DNA of 16,751 nt from CAZXEU01 sp964639665 (GTDB lineage: Bacteria > Bacteroidota > Rhodothermia > Rhodothermales > Bin80): positions 1-16,751 of the forward strand of contig CAZXEU010000091.1 of assembly GCA_964639665.1 (NCBI GenBank), in the 5' to 3' direction. The notes under the pieces are model-generated. The model worked only from the letters and a program-made list of their open reading frames with translations. It made no database searches and had not been told where the DNA came from. The translations under genes were made by a program, and so were the position numbers. How positions within the stretch are numbered: the first letter of the stretch is position 1; each line of letters begins with the position of its first letter. Of this stretch, positions 1 through 7,260 are shown one piece after another.

Positions 1-34
1 CGCACTGTGGAAAGGGCCCGGAAAAAATTCCTTC

Positions 35-86
35 GGCCTCGAGCTTCGAGGCTCCGCAGCTCGCTGCTCCGCCTCGAAGCTCGGCC
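35..86. repeat. Long imperfect inverted repeat (hairpin), terminator-like or REP-like
   Basis: The arms 41-52 (GAGCTTCGAGGC) and 71-82 (GCCTCGAAGCTC) are perfect reverse complements. GGCC at 35-38 pairs with GGCC at 83-86 if the two bases TC at 39-40 bulge out, giving a 16-bp stem. The 18-nt loop contains a second small stem, GCAG (56-59) with CTGC (64-67). The hairpin is followed by a weakly T-rich stretch (about 87-107) but no clean T-tract, so termination of a gene left of the window is possible but not shown. It could equally be one copy of a dispersed intergenic palindrome. Only one copy is seen in this window. Confidence 0.5.
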
Positions 87-158
87 TCTCTTAATCCAAT
101 TTTAATTGTCGTCGGCCTCAATCTATATTGACGTTGATCAGCAGCTCTCCTACTGCTT

Positions 159-668
159 TTGTGCATGTGTTCCCTGGCATTCGGTCAGAGTCCTGATCCG
201 GTGCCCGGCGCGCCTGACTTATCCGAAACTCGGCAAGTAGCGAAAATCACGCTGCTGGGAGATCGCGGAGTTGAGGTGAAGCGGCAGGAAGGCGACGAAA
301 CGCATACAGTCATTCTGGCGGGTCCCTATGTGACCATTGAGGCGTTGCCCGGTGAGGGATTTGCGGTCAATGATCTTAATTCACCCAGCGTTGGCGGACT
401 GCTGGGAGAAGATGCCACGGTCACCTTTGTGGGCGATTTCGAGCTCACATATGAGCCGTTGCATTCCGGCGAGTCGCAAGCGGCAAATACGCGCGTTATG
501 GTCTACAACGCCCTGATTGAAATCCAGACCGAGGAGGTAGAGGAGCCCAGCGACCAGAGGCGTGCCGATTCTCCGGATGAGTACGAACGCCCCCTGAATC
601 AGACAGCGGATTACATCAGGGCGGTGCGGGACAAGGTCAAGGCTTCGAGAATTCCAGAGCGCAATTGA
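159..668 (+). CDS. Small exported protein of unknown function; start uncertain
   Basis: I do not recognise this family. The frame encodes about 169 residues if read from the TTG at 159, with an ATG two codons later at 165. The frame upstream of these codons reads Ser-Ala-Ala-Leu5, then CMCSLAFGQ, which looks like the hydrophobic core and cleavage region (AFG|Q) of a Sec signal peptide. An in-frame TGA at 135-137 closes the frame before a proper basic N-terminus. The true start may therefore be a rare codon (CTG at 153 or TTG at 159), or the 5' end may be damaged by an indel. The mature part (about residues 10-110) is rich in alternating hydrophobic/polar stretches typical of beta strands. The C-terminal 50 residues are charged and probably helical. 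No metal site, cysteine pair or membrane segment is seen beyond the leader. It is probably periplasmic or surface-exposed. Confidence that it is, or recently was, a gene is moderate. Confidence 0.55.
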   Translation: MCMCSLAFGQSPDPVPGAPDLSETRQVAKITLLGDRGVEVKRQEGDETHTVILAGPYVTIEALPGEGFAVNDLNSPSVGGLLGEDATVTFVGDFELTYEPLHSGESQAANTRVMVYNALIEIQTEEVEEPSDQRRADSPDEYERPLNQTADYIRAVRDKVKASRIPERN

Positions 669-868
669 GCGCCGGGCGGCCCGATCAGAGCTGGATCAAG
701 TTTCGGTTGCAGCCCATGCGCCCACCAGGATTCCTTCGACAAAAGTGGCCTGGCAGATTCTCGCAGGCTCCGTCAGCTGGCCGGAATCAAGCTGGACCGC
801 ACGTCAATTGTACTGCCTATGCGGCTACGTTTAGTTAGTCGCGCATCCCGATCCGTCCGGAAGCTCTA

Positions 869-1969
869 ATGAGAGGGGTAGTCACCGTCCTCGCGGGATG
901 CCTGTTCGCCGCTTCGTCCCTGACTATCACAGAAACACGGTCCCCGGTCCGCCCCGTCGCCGAAATCGAACTGCGCCCGCTATTTACTATCGGCGGCGAA
1001 ACAGGGCAGGATGAAGTCTTTTTCGGAAATATCGGGAGCCTGGTTGCCGTCGACGGTGCCGGCCGCATTTTCGCAGGCGAAAGGCAGAGTCCGAAGATCT
1101 ATGCCTTCACCAATGAAGGCAATCTGATCAGCGAAATCGGGCTGGAAGGTGAGGCTCCTGGCGAATTCAGGTCGCTACAGGCCATTCACGCCGGGCCGGG
1201 CGATACGTTGTATACATTCGACGGTCTCCTCAGAAGGATTTCTGCGTTTGCACCTGGCTCTTTCGAGCTGGCCTATACGGTCACGGTATCCAATGACGCG
1301 ATGGGCAACTCTCCCATAGGCTTCTCCGGTGCAATGGATGGCGGCTTTCTGATGGAATTCGAGGAGCCGGGAACGGATTCATCTCGATCGGTCCACGCCA
1401 AGATTATTGGCTGGAGCGGCAGCGTTGTTCAGGACCCCGGGCTGAGCTTGCCCGCGATAGAGTGGATAAATCTGACAGGTGGTGTAAGGCCGATGGGTAT
1501 GCACATGCCCTTTGGACGCTATTCGTTTTTCCGCCTGGGACCTGCAGATCAGATATACGCAGGTTCGAGCGGCGCAATAGACGTAGCAATCGCGGCAGCC
1601 AGTGGGGTTTCCCGCGGATCCATTACCCATCCGTATAGGGGCGCGCCCGTGACCCTTGGTGACGTTGACGATTACGTAAAAAACTATTGGGGCGATTTGC
1701 CAGATCAGATTCGAAGGGCCATGCGGTACGAGACCAGGCCCGCGTATTCCACATATCATGTAGATGACACGGGCCGGGTTTGGTTACAGCTCACATCCAC
1801 AGAGCAGGGATCAGAAACTTCGAGGTGGCTGGTCCTGAATGCCGAAAGCCGGGTGGTCGGAGACCTGACCCTCCCTGCTTCCACTATAATTCATGCAGTA
1901 AAAGCGGATCGCGCATACGCGACCGTGGACGGCTTCAGCCTGGTTGTCTACGAGATTAGCGAATCCTGA
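869..1969 (+). CDS. Exported 6-bladed beta-propeller (NHL-repeat type) protein
   Basis: This 366-residue protein carries a clear NHL-type blade at residues 61-100: VDGAGRIF, then KIYAF with NEGN, then the hallmark GEAPGEF at 94-100. A second blade-like segment lies near 298-335 (VDDTGRVW, then LVLNAESRVVG). NHL/6-bladed propellers are usually binding scaffolds, so no enzymatic role is implied and the ligand is unknown. The N-terminus is hydrophobic (residues 4-20) and contains LAGC at 8-11. It could be a very short lipoprotein leader or an ordinary Sec signal; a stop at 836-838 rules out a longer ATG start. The ATG at 869 has GGAAG about 6 nt upstream. The gene is monocistronic by position and converges with the next propeller gene across a 286-bp gap. 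It shares the GxxPGEF signature with the proteins at 2256 and 5719 but little else by eye. Confidence 0.8.
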   Translation: MRGVVTVLAGCLFAASSLTITETRSPVRPVAEIELRPLFTIGGETGQDEVFFGNIGSLVAVDGAGRIFAGERQSPKIYAFTNEGNLISEIGLEGEAPGEFRSLQAIHAGPGDTLYTFDGLLRRISAFAPGSFELAYTVTVSNDAMGNSPIGFSGAMDGGFLMEFEEPGTDSSRSVHAKIIGWSGSVVQDPGLSLPAIEWINLTGGVRPMGMHMPFGRYSFFRLGPADQIYAGSSGAIDVAIAAASGVSRGSITHPYRGAPVTLGDVDDYVKNYWGDLPDQIRRAMRYETRPAYSTYHVDDTGRVWLQLTSTEQGSETSRWLVLNAESRVVGDLTLPASTIIHAVKADRAYATVDGFSLVVYEISES

Positions 1970-2094
1970 TTGAATTCGGGTGCAATGTGGCCTGCTCGCG
2001 TCCCCTGCATCCGGCTGCGGAATGTGGGGCGGCCGCCGCGCGTATGCCGTTGGCCGCCTACAAACCGGGCAGGCAGCAACCCATACGAACCCGA

Positions 2095-2181
2095 GGCGCC
2101 GCGCCTGCGACTCCGGCGCCCGATTTGCCAATCGGCACGCACGCGAGCGCGTACGGCATAGCCGCAAACCAGGGTATACCC
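2095..2181. other. Structured spacer between two convergent propeller genes
   Basis: The 286-bp gap between the convergent stops (1969 and 2258) contains no gene that I can support. It does hold self-complementary elements: two GGCGCC palindromes at 2095-2100 and 2115-2120, a 6-bp stem CCGATT/AATCGG with a TGCC loop at 2120-2135, and a perfect 10-bp palindrome GGGTATACCC at 2172-2181. None is followed by a T-tract. These may act as a bidirectional termination zone, but that is only a positional guess. Confidence 0.25.
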
Positions 2182-2255
2182 GGGCCTCCTTCTGCGGCTT
2201 CAGTTCGAAGCACGCGGAGCGCCGGATCACCCGAGCCATCCCGTGAATCTTGGAC

Positions 2256-3323
2256 TCACTCGACCTGGCTGAGGTCGTACCAGTCGATTGCCCTCTCGCC
2301 GGGCGCTCGCTCCACAAGGGTCACGAGAGTCGAACCGAAGACGTCAAAACCCATGAGCCGGTCCTGGACGCGCACGCTGCCAGCGTACTGCGTACCGTCC
2401 CAGATGTCGAAATAGGAGAAGGCGTCGCGATCCCGGGTGGTTGCCACCCAAAGGCGATCCCGGTCATCGAAGCCGAAAGTAATTGGCTTAAGGAGCCATT
2501 CTTTGGGCTTTTCACGAAACTCCGCCGTAGCAGCCTCTAATTCCGCGGCTGACATTCCTCCCGGGAGACGGCTGAAACTGCTGAGTAGATCCACATGGGC
2601 GCTTACGTCACGCTCGTTGGGAAGCGCCTCTACGTAGCTGGGCGAAGCGACGACGTCTGCGGTCGGGGCATCCCTGTGAGCTAAGAACGCCAGCTCGTTT
2701 CCGCAGACCTGGAAGACAAGGCCTCCGTCTGGCATTGAGGCGCCTACCGCTGCATTAAGACACTCGCGCTCCACGGCATCGACCAGGTCCGAGCGCTGCC
2801 ACAGTATTTCCCCGGAGTAGGCGTCGGCTGCCATGGGGACATAGTTGGGCGTGAAGTCAAGAAATTCCATCTTGAATCCGAAAAGGCGATCTCCACGCAA
2901 TTGCCGTGGCTGAAAACCGTCCGGCAACCGCGTCTCCGACGCCACGGCGCCGTCCGGCCCGAAGAAGGTCAGTCGTTCTTCCGCTACGTCCGTTGCCACC
3001 AACTGGCCATCACTGCTGCGCCAAATGCCGGATAGCCCGACGAATTCCCCCGGCCCCCCGCCTTCGCGCCCGATTGTAGTGATGCTTCCATCACGCCTAT
3101 CCACGCAGTGAATACGTGACTCGAAGGAGTCGATTATACACGATACCTCATCGGACACGACTGCAATGTCGACGGACTCACTGTATGGAGCGGCACTCGA
3201 TGCGAAAGGCAAGAGCGCCGTGACCCCTTGCCCGTCGGCTCCGTTCGGAATACAGCCGGCAGCGGCCGCTACCACGAGGGCGACGGCCAGGGGAGTGCGC
3301 AATGAAGACGCGAATTTCAGCAT
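2256..3323 (-). CDS. 6-bladed beta-propeller lipoprotein
   Basis: This 355-residue protein begins with a classical lipoprotein leader: basic residues to R9, a hydrophobic core at 11-22, and AAGC ending at C24. It is predicted to be lipid-anchored on the outside of the inner or outer membrane. The NHL hallmark GREGGGPGEF is at 85-94, after RIHCVDRRDGSI. Later blade-like strands include LTFFGPDGAV (118-127) and DDRDRLWVAT (286-295). Four cysteines lie in the mature part (C62, C73, C188, C207), which could form disulfides. The ATG at 3321-3323 is well supported by an AGGAGG Shine-Dalgarno about 9 nt upstream (minus strand), the best ribosome site in the accessory half of the window. Function beyond the propeller scaffold is unknown. 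It is convergent with the propeller gene at 869 and has a degenerate propeller fragment about 200 bp upstream. Confidence 0.8.
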   Translation of the reverse strand: MLKFASSLRTPLAVALVVAAAAGCIPNGADGQGVTALLPFASSAAPYSESVDIAVVSDEVSCIIDSFESRIHCVDRRDGSITTIGREGGGPGEFVGLSGIWRSSDGQLVATDVAEERLTFFGPDGAVASETRLPDGFQPRQLRGDRLFGFKMEFLDFTPNYVPMAADAYSGEILWQRSDLVDAVERECLNAAVGASMPDGGLVFQVCGNELAFLAHRDAPTADVVASPSYVEALPNERDVSAHVDLLSSFSRLPGGMSAAELEAATAEFREKPKEWLLKPITFGFDDRDRLWVATTRDRDAFSYFDIWDGTQYAGSVRVQDRLMGFDVFGSTLVTLVERAPGERAIDWYDLSQVE

Positions 3324-3531
3324 GGTTAACCGCCTCCTGCTTTGTGGTCAGGCCCGGAGGGAGTGGCGCCCGGTTACAGTCAATCGCATCTCGTAGAACC
3401 GGAATCGTACCGGGCAAACGAATAGCACGCCGACAAGAAAATCACGCTCTTGGGTGACAACGTCAAGGGCGCCTGGCAAAGCTGGATTCCGTCCGTTTTC
3501 CACCGATGGTATTATACAATTGTACTGAGGT

Positions 3532-3669
3532 GCCCGCATCCTTGCCGGTGGGGAATTTGGCGAGGATCTAGCCAGAGTCTAAGGCAAGAATTGTCCGGAC
3601 CGTCACGGTCATTTCCTCCCGCCCGTAGCAACAATTGTCATAGCAGTCAGGCCGCAACACTCCACAGGC
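3532..3669 (-). pseudogene. Decayed fragment of a BF3164-like propeller gene (paralogue of the gene at 5719-6801)
   Basis: Read on the minus strand from 3669 to 3532, this stretch translates to 46 codons. They align without a gap to residues 260-305 of the propeller lipoprotein at 5719-6801. Shared pieces include GV.RPD, TVT.RTI.AL, SG and PTG.DAG; by hand count about 28 of 46 residues match. Hand alignment to 5887-6024 gives about 103 of 138 identical bases (about 75%). The remnant has a TAG codon where the intact gene has the Lys codon after SG (residue 293), and no start. Similarity ends abruptly on both sides. One edge lies 4 nt from the stop codon of the dehydrogenase at 3674, suggesting that a rearrangement joined the two. 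The rest of the 3324-3673 gap holds nothing else that I can support. Confidence 0.85.
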
Positions 3670-3673
3670 AGGT

Positions 3674-4687
3674 TCAGCGATGGAGTTCAAGGTAGGCGCG
3701 CAGCCGCGCAGCTTCATCGGCCGCAGCGGGATCGTCTTTCACCTGGTACAGACGGGTGCGAACGACGAACAGGTCCATGTCTTCCTTGCTCGGCGGCGTG
3801 CCCCTCTCGATAATCTCTTCCACCTTCCGAACAAAGAAACTGCCCCAGTCCGGCTGGCGGCCGTCAACGTCGGTGAAGCCGTACTCCTTCGCCAGCCCCC
3901 AGCTTGAGAACAGGCCGGCGCTTCTGGCCCCAACGTCCGGGTCGGCCGCCAGCGCCGCAACCGCCCGCCCAACATAGCAAGGCGTCTCGGATTCGGCGAA
4001 ATACGGATCCATGTCGATAGCGTCCCGCCAATTAGCCTCGGTGACTCCAAAATGGTCGAGCACCGCCTCCGATCGCATCATCCCCGGCGTGAGCGCCACC
4101 GCCGTAACGTGGTGCGCATGCAGGTCTGCCGCCATCGCGTATGCCAGCCGAATGACTGCGTTCTTGGCCAGATCGTAGAAGAGGTTGCCGCGATACCCGA
4201 GCGTGTCGCCATCCGTAACCTCTACGACGAGGCCTGCGTTACGCTCGACCATCAGGGGAACGGCAAGCCGACTCGTGATGATGTGACTGTGGACGGCGCG
4301 CTCCAGCAGTTTGAGCCCCTGAACGGTGGAAAGCTCCCAGAACGGCACTCCCCACTCGGTCAATGCGTCGCCGCCCCAGATATCGTTGACGAGCACGTCG
4401 AGCCGTCCCTGCTCAGAGCGGATGCGGGCAAGGAGCCGCTCGACCTCCGCCTCGACGGTATGGTCAGTGCGAACGGCGATGCCGCAGCCTCCCGCCGCGG
4501 TTACCATCACCGCCGTTTCCTCGATCGTCTCAGGCCGCCCGGCGGTGGCGGGGCGGCCGCGCACGCTGCGCCCCGTGCAGTAAACGGTGGCGCCGGCCTC
4601 CCCCAGCATCCGGGCGATACCTCTGCCGGCGCCGCGGGTAGCGCCGGCCACGACGGCCACCCGGTTAAGCAAAGGCTGGTCGGACAT
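3674..4687 (-). CDS. Short-chain dehydrogenase/reductase, DHRS1-like
   Basis: This 337-residue protein has a Rossmann NAD(P)-binding start, VAVVAGATRGAGRGIA, at 10-25 (glycines 15, 19, 21), and TVYCTGRS at 34-41. It has LDVLVND at 96-102, where most family members have NNAG, and the catalytic pair Y171/K175 in YDLAK. The residue 13 before the Tyr, normally the catalytic Ser, is Thr158. The C-terminal part (SAGLFSSWGLAKEYGFTDVDGR, about 256-277) resembles the DHRS1 group of SDRs, which extends past the usual 250 residues. It is probably a soluble cytoplasmic NAD(P)H-dependent carbonyl reductase or alcohol dehydrogenase; the substrate is unknown. The ATG at 4685-4687 has no obvious Shine-Dalgarno. 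The VOC gene upstream is on the same strand but 203 bp away, so a shared operon is uncertain. No gene is seen in that gap. Confidence 0.88.
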   Translation of the reverse strand: MSDQPLLNRVAVVAGATRGAGRGIARMLGEAGATVYCTGRSVRGRPATAGRPETIEETAVMVTAAGGCGIAVRTDHTVEAEVERLLARIRSEQGRLDVLVNDIWGGDALTEWGVPFWELSTVQGLKLLERAVHSHIITSRLAVPLMVERNAGLVVEVTDGDTLGYRGNLFYDLAKNAVIRLAYAMAADLHAHHVTAVALTPGMMRSEAVLDHFGVTEANWRDAIDMDPYFAESETPCYVGRAVAALAADPDVGARSAGLFSSWGLAKEYGFTDVDGRQPDWGSFFVRKVEEIIERGTPPSKEDMDLFVVRTRLYQVKDDPAAADEAARLRAYLELHR

Positions 4688-4890
4688 CAGGCTGCTGGCG
4701 GGTTCGGGGTGCGGTGGTCGCTAAGGAATCACACTACGTACCGGACTACGTCTCTTGCGAACTTGGCCAGATTCTCACAGGCCGGCTGCCCGTTGCCGTA
4801 CCATCCTCCGTGCCTGTCTCAGCCTATTCCGCTATGGTCGCAGGACCCCGGTTTCAGCGCCGGATCCGGGAACGAGCCCTCTTGCGATCG

Positions 4891-5286
4891 TCACGGCTCG
4901 CGCTTCTCCTCTGTGATCTGGATCAAGTTGCCGCACGTATCATCGAACTTCGCAGCAATAACACTTCCGAGGTCTGTAGGCGGCTGGACGAATCGCACAC
5001 CTTTTGCCAGAAGCCGCTCGTACTCGGCCGTGATATCGTTGACGGCGAAGGAGTTACTGGGGATCCCGTCCTTTACAAGCGCAGCGATGAACGGACGGAC
5101 CGCGGGGTGGTCGTCGGGCTCCAGCAGCAACTCCGTCCCGTCTGGAGCATCCTCGGATACGACCGTGATCCAGGCATGCTCTCCCAATGGGATGTTGTGC
5201 TTTACACGGAAACCAAGCGTTTCCGTGTAAAAACGAAGTGCCTTCTGTTGGTCGTCCACGAAAACACCGGTCAGGTATATTCTCAT
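4891..5286 (-). CDS. VOC (glyoxalase/dioxygenase superfamily) protein
   Basis: This 131-residue single-module VOC protein has the typical opening beta-alpha unit: VFVDDQQKALRFYTETLGF (8-26), then ELLLEP (52-57), FAVNDI (80-85), and the closing FDDTCGNLIQITE (114-126). The length suits a two-repeat VOC fold acting as a dimer. Family members include glyoxalase I, bleomycin/fosfomycin resistance proteins and ring-cleaving dioxygenases. The residues seen do not decide between them, and the first-strand metal ligand is not evident, so a binding rather than catalytic role is possible. The ATG at 5284-5286 has AAGGG about 8 nt upstream. A 13-bp perfect inverted repeat (5201-5231) lies inside the codons for FYTETLGFRVK. 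The cytoplasmic location is inferred from the absence of a leader. Confidence 0.85.
   Translation of the reverse strand: MRIYLTGVFVDDQQKALRFYTETLGFRVKHNIPLGEHAWITVVSEDAPDGTELLLEPDDHPAVRPFIAALVKDGIPSNSFAVNDITAEYERLLAKGVRFVQPPTDLGSVIAAKFDDTCGNLIQITEEKREP
5201..5231. repeat. Perfect 13-bp inverted repeat inside the VOC gene
   Basis: TTTACACGGAAAC at 5201-5213 and GTTTCCGTGTAAA at 5219-5231 are exact reverse complements separated by CAAGC. The repeat lies in the part of the coding sequence that encodes the conserved FYTETLGFRV motif, about 60 nt after the start codon. The mRNA could form a strong stem there. It may be a coincidence of symmetric codons in a conserved motif. Confidence 0.7.
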
Positions 5287-5321
5287 CGTTGAATGCCCTT
5301 ATTTACTGGGTTTAAGGTGCC

Positions 5322-5606
5322 TCAATATATGAGGATCGGCCGCCTTTCGCCGATGGACTTTAGCGGGGCTCCGACAAATCCGTTGAGCACAGACCGCTCC
5401 TCGAAACTCGTGCCAAGCAGCCCGGCGGTCACCAAAACGCCCAGGATTTGCGAGGCCGCCTGCCACGCGGAGTGGATGCTACGCTTCATAGCAATGGCAA
5501 GACGTGACCAGCATGCAAAGAGAACGGTAGAGCTGGCTTCGAGATAAAAGGGTTTGTAATGCCGGATGCGCGCGAAGACATCCGGGAGGCTCGGGACAGG
5601 CGACAT
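5322..5606 (-). CDS. Possible small hypothetical protein
   Basis: This is an open frame of 94 codons starting at the ATG at 5604-5606, which has GAGGG 6 nt upstream on the minus strand; a further in-frame ATG lies at 5624. Third codon positions lean to G/C as in neighbouring genes. The product has a hydrophobic stretch around ILGVLVTAGLLG that could be one membrane segment. It ends in SIGERRPILIY, 35 bp before the VOC gene on the same strand, so co-transcription is possible. I recognise no family. If it is not a gene, 5287-5718 is a 432-bp region with nothing else that I can support. Confidence 0.3.
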   Translation of the reverse strand: MSPVPSLPDVFARIRHYKPFYLEASSTVLFACWSRLAIAMKRSIHSAWQAASQILGVLVTAGLLGTSFEERSVLNGFVGAPLKSIGERRPILIY

Positions 5607-5718
5607 ATGTTGCCCTCGCTTCACACGCGCGTAGAGTGCCGAGCGGACAACCCCGTGAACGCGGCCTTTGAATACTCAGGCATCCACTTCCCCGACGTGG
5701 TGAATGCAAGACGTAGCG

Positions 5719-6801
5719 CTAATGAAGAGCGTCCGGGAGAGTGTACCGCACGATAAGCGGACCCGGCAGCCAGAATGCCACATACAGGTCGCGGCCATCT
5801 TCTGATACAGCGATGCGCTGCGGCGCCTCCCCGACGCGCAGTACCGCCAGCGGCTGACCGTCCCAGCCAAAGGCTACGATGAAGCTGCCCGCATCCTCGC
5901 CTGTGGGGGACTCGGCCAGGGTCTTGCCGGAATACAGGGCAAAGATTGTCCGGTCCGTAACAGTAATATCCTCATACCCGTAGCGATACTCGTCAGAATA
6001 GTCAGGCCGCTGCACGCCATCGGCATACGTGCGTGCCACGAATGCCGGCTCGAAGAAGTCGGGGCCCCGCACGACATGCCTGAGCTCTGTTCCCTGGTAG
6101 ATTTCGAGCCTGTCCGTACGGTCAAACGCTGCGGCTATCAACTCGCCGCCCGGTCTTGATCGGAGCACGGCACTGTAGACCATGTGACGTACCTGCAGTG
6201 AAGTTTCGTCGTCGCCCGGTGGACTCGGACCTGCTGTTCGCAAGAGCGTGCCGTCGGCTGCAAATACCGCAAAGCGAGCGGCGCCGTAAGTGCCGGAGGA
6301 TATGATCGTGCTGTCGCCGGCCCACACGGGGCTGTAAGGATCACCTGGTCCCGCACTCAAGGACACGCGGCGGTCGGGCAATGTCCCGGCCGACACAAAC
6401 AAGTCTATGTTCAAATACTGTATGGACCGTCCCGCAAAGTCAAAGACCCAGGCGGCGTCCCGGCCAGGAATGGGGACAAGGTCTCTCAGGCCTCCGAGTT
6501 CGCCAGGCGCCTGTCCAAACTTGCCTCCGGACGCCACCACCGCCCCTTGGCGCCGATCATAGACAATCAGGGGAGATCCTCCCCCGGCATCTCCGACGAG
6601 TACGTAATTCGGTCCCACGACCATTGCCCAGGGCAGGCCAAGCGAATCGGCCCCCAGAGCCTGTCCCTGGAGCTGGTAGGTAGCCAGCGTGTCTGCAGTG
6701 AACAGGACGGTACCGTCCGCCTCACCGGGTGACGTTGATGAACACGCTGTCACCAAGATCAGGGCCACGGCTATCCCCGAATGTATCGGTGTCCTGTACA
6801 T
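5719..6801 (-). CDS. BF3164-like / TolB-like 6-bladed beta-propeller lipoprotein
   Basis: The frame stays open to 6939, but I choose the ATG at 6799-6801. It places a lipoprotein signal at the N-terminus (hydrophobic core from I10, lipobox LVTAC with C20), giving 360 residues. The extra 46 upstream codons look like non-coding extension. The mature protein has a propeller hallmark GKFGQAPGEL at 93-102. The segment YEDITVTDRTIFALYSGK (276-293) resembles the conserved ALYSG region of the BF3164-type TolB-like propeller lipoproteins known from Bacteroidota. It should be anchored in the cell envelope. Its binding partner is unknown, and no catalytic motif is seen. The ribosome site is weak (AAGG close to the ATG). 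A decayed partial copy of this gene lies at 3532-3669. The gene diverges from the protease operon at 7261. Confidence 0.8.
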   Translation of the reverse strand: MYRTPIHSGIAVALILVTACSSTSPGEADGTVLFTADTLATYQLQGQALGADSLGLPWAMVVGPNYVLVGDAGGGSPLIVYDRRQGAVVASGGKFGQAPGELGGLRDLVPIPGRDAAWVFDFAGRSIQYLNIDLFVSAGTLPDRRVSLSAGPGDPYSPVWAGDSTIISSGTYGAARFAVFAADGTLLRTAGPSPPGDDETSLQVRHMVYSAVLRSRPGGELIAAAFDRTDRLEIYQGTELRHVVRGPDFFEPAFVARTYADGVQRPDYSDEYRYGYEDITVTDRTIFALYSGKTLAESPTGEDAGSFIVAFGWDGQPLAVLRVGEAPQRIAVSEDGRDLYVAFWLPGPLIVRYTLPDALH

Positions 6802-7260
6802 CGCCTTGTCGGCTGTTGTAGTTGGGTTACACTCTGTCGAGGCAAAAGGTGCCCACAAAGGCACGTCCAGCTGCTCCCTGCCGCCATCCCAGACAGGCTG
6901 CGCGCTCCGAGTCCATGCGCATCCAGACGTTGAGTGCACGGACCTTGACTAGTCATTTCATGGCGACAGGAGCCTGCGGAGCCACGGCGGGAGAAACGTC
7001 CACCGTATGAACCCATTGCGCCGCTTGCGTGTTGACGGCTGCCTGCCTATCGCCCTTGGATCCTGGTTGCCTGTGATTAGTCTTTCCGTACCGGACTCCG
7101 GCGACGAATATGGTCGCCACTCGGGTGTGCTGTTTCGCGCCGTACATCGTCGAAAAGGGCGGCCCGTTCCATGTGCCAGAATGAGGGACTTCGGTGCGCT
7201 TACTCCCGCCACGCGGCCTGAAAGCCCTAGCACTCCAATAGTCTCCAGAATATCGCACCA
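6802..7260. other. 459-bp divergent intergenic region, no confident gene
   Basis: This region separates the divergent propeller lipoprotein and the protease operon, so it should hold promoters for both; I find no convincing -35/-10 pair. A perfect 10-bp palindrome TGACTAGTCA lies at 6946-6955 and could be an operator, without further support. An 85-codon plus-strand frame (7007-7264) ends in a GTGA overlap with the protease start. Its codon pattern is unconvincing and it has no recognisable domain, so I do not call it a gene. Confidence 0.4.

Noticed and set aside
1970..2415. Overlapping plus-strand frames of 63-142 codons after the first propeller gene
   Set aside because: The frames are Arg/Pro/Ala-rich, extend into the antisense of the next gene, and show no domain or ribosome site.
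3435..3462. Short similarity to 240-267 in the first gene (both encode KITLLGD; about 20 of 26 bases match)
   Set aside because: The match is too short and does not extend on either side. A stop lies at 3423-3425 in the same frame. It is more likely chance than a second remnant.
4052..5230. 392-codon open frame on the plus strand
   Set aside because: It runs across the SDR and VOC genes antisense and through their spacer, with low-complexity composition and no recognisable domain.
6802..6939. N-terminal extension of the propeller lipoprotein frame by 46 residues
   Set aside because: The lipoprotein leader with lipobox LVTAC begins at the internal ATG (6799-6801). The extension would bury it inside the protein.
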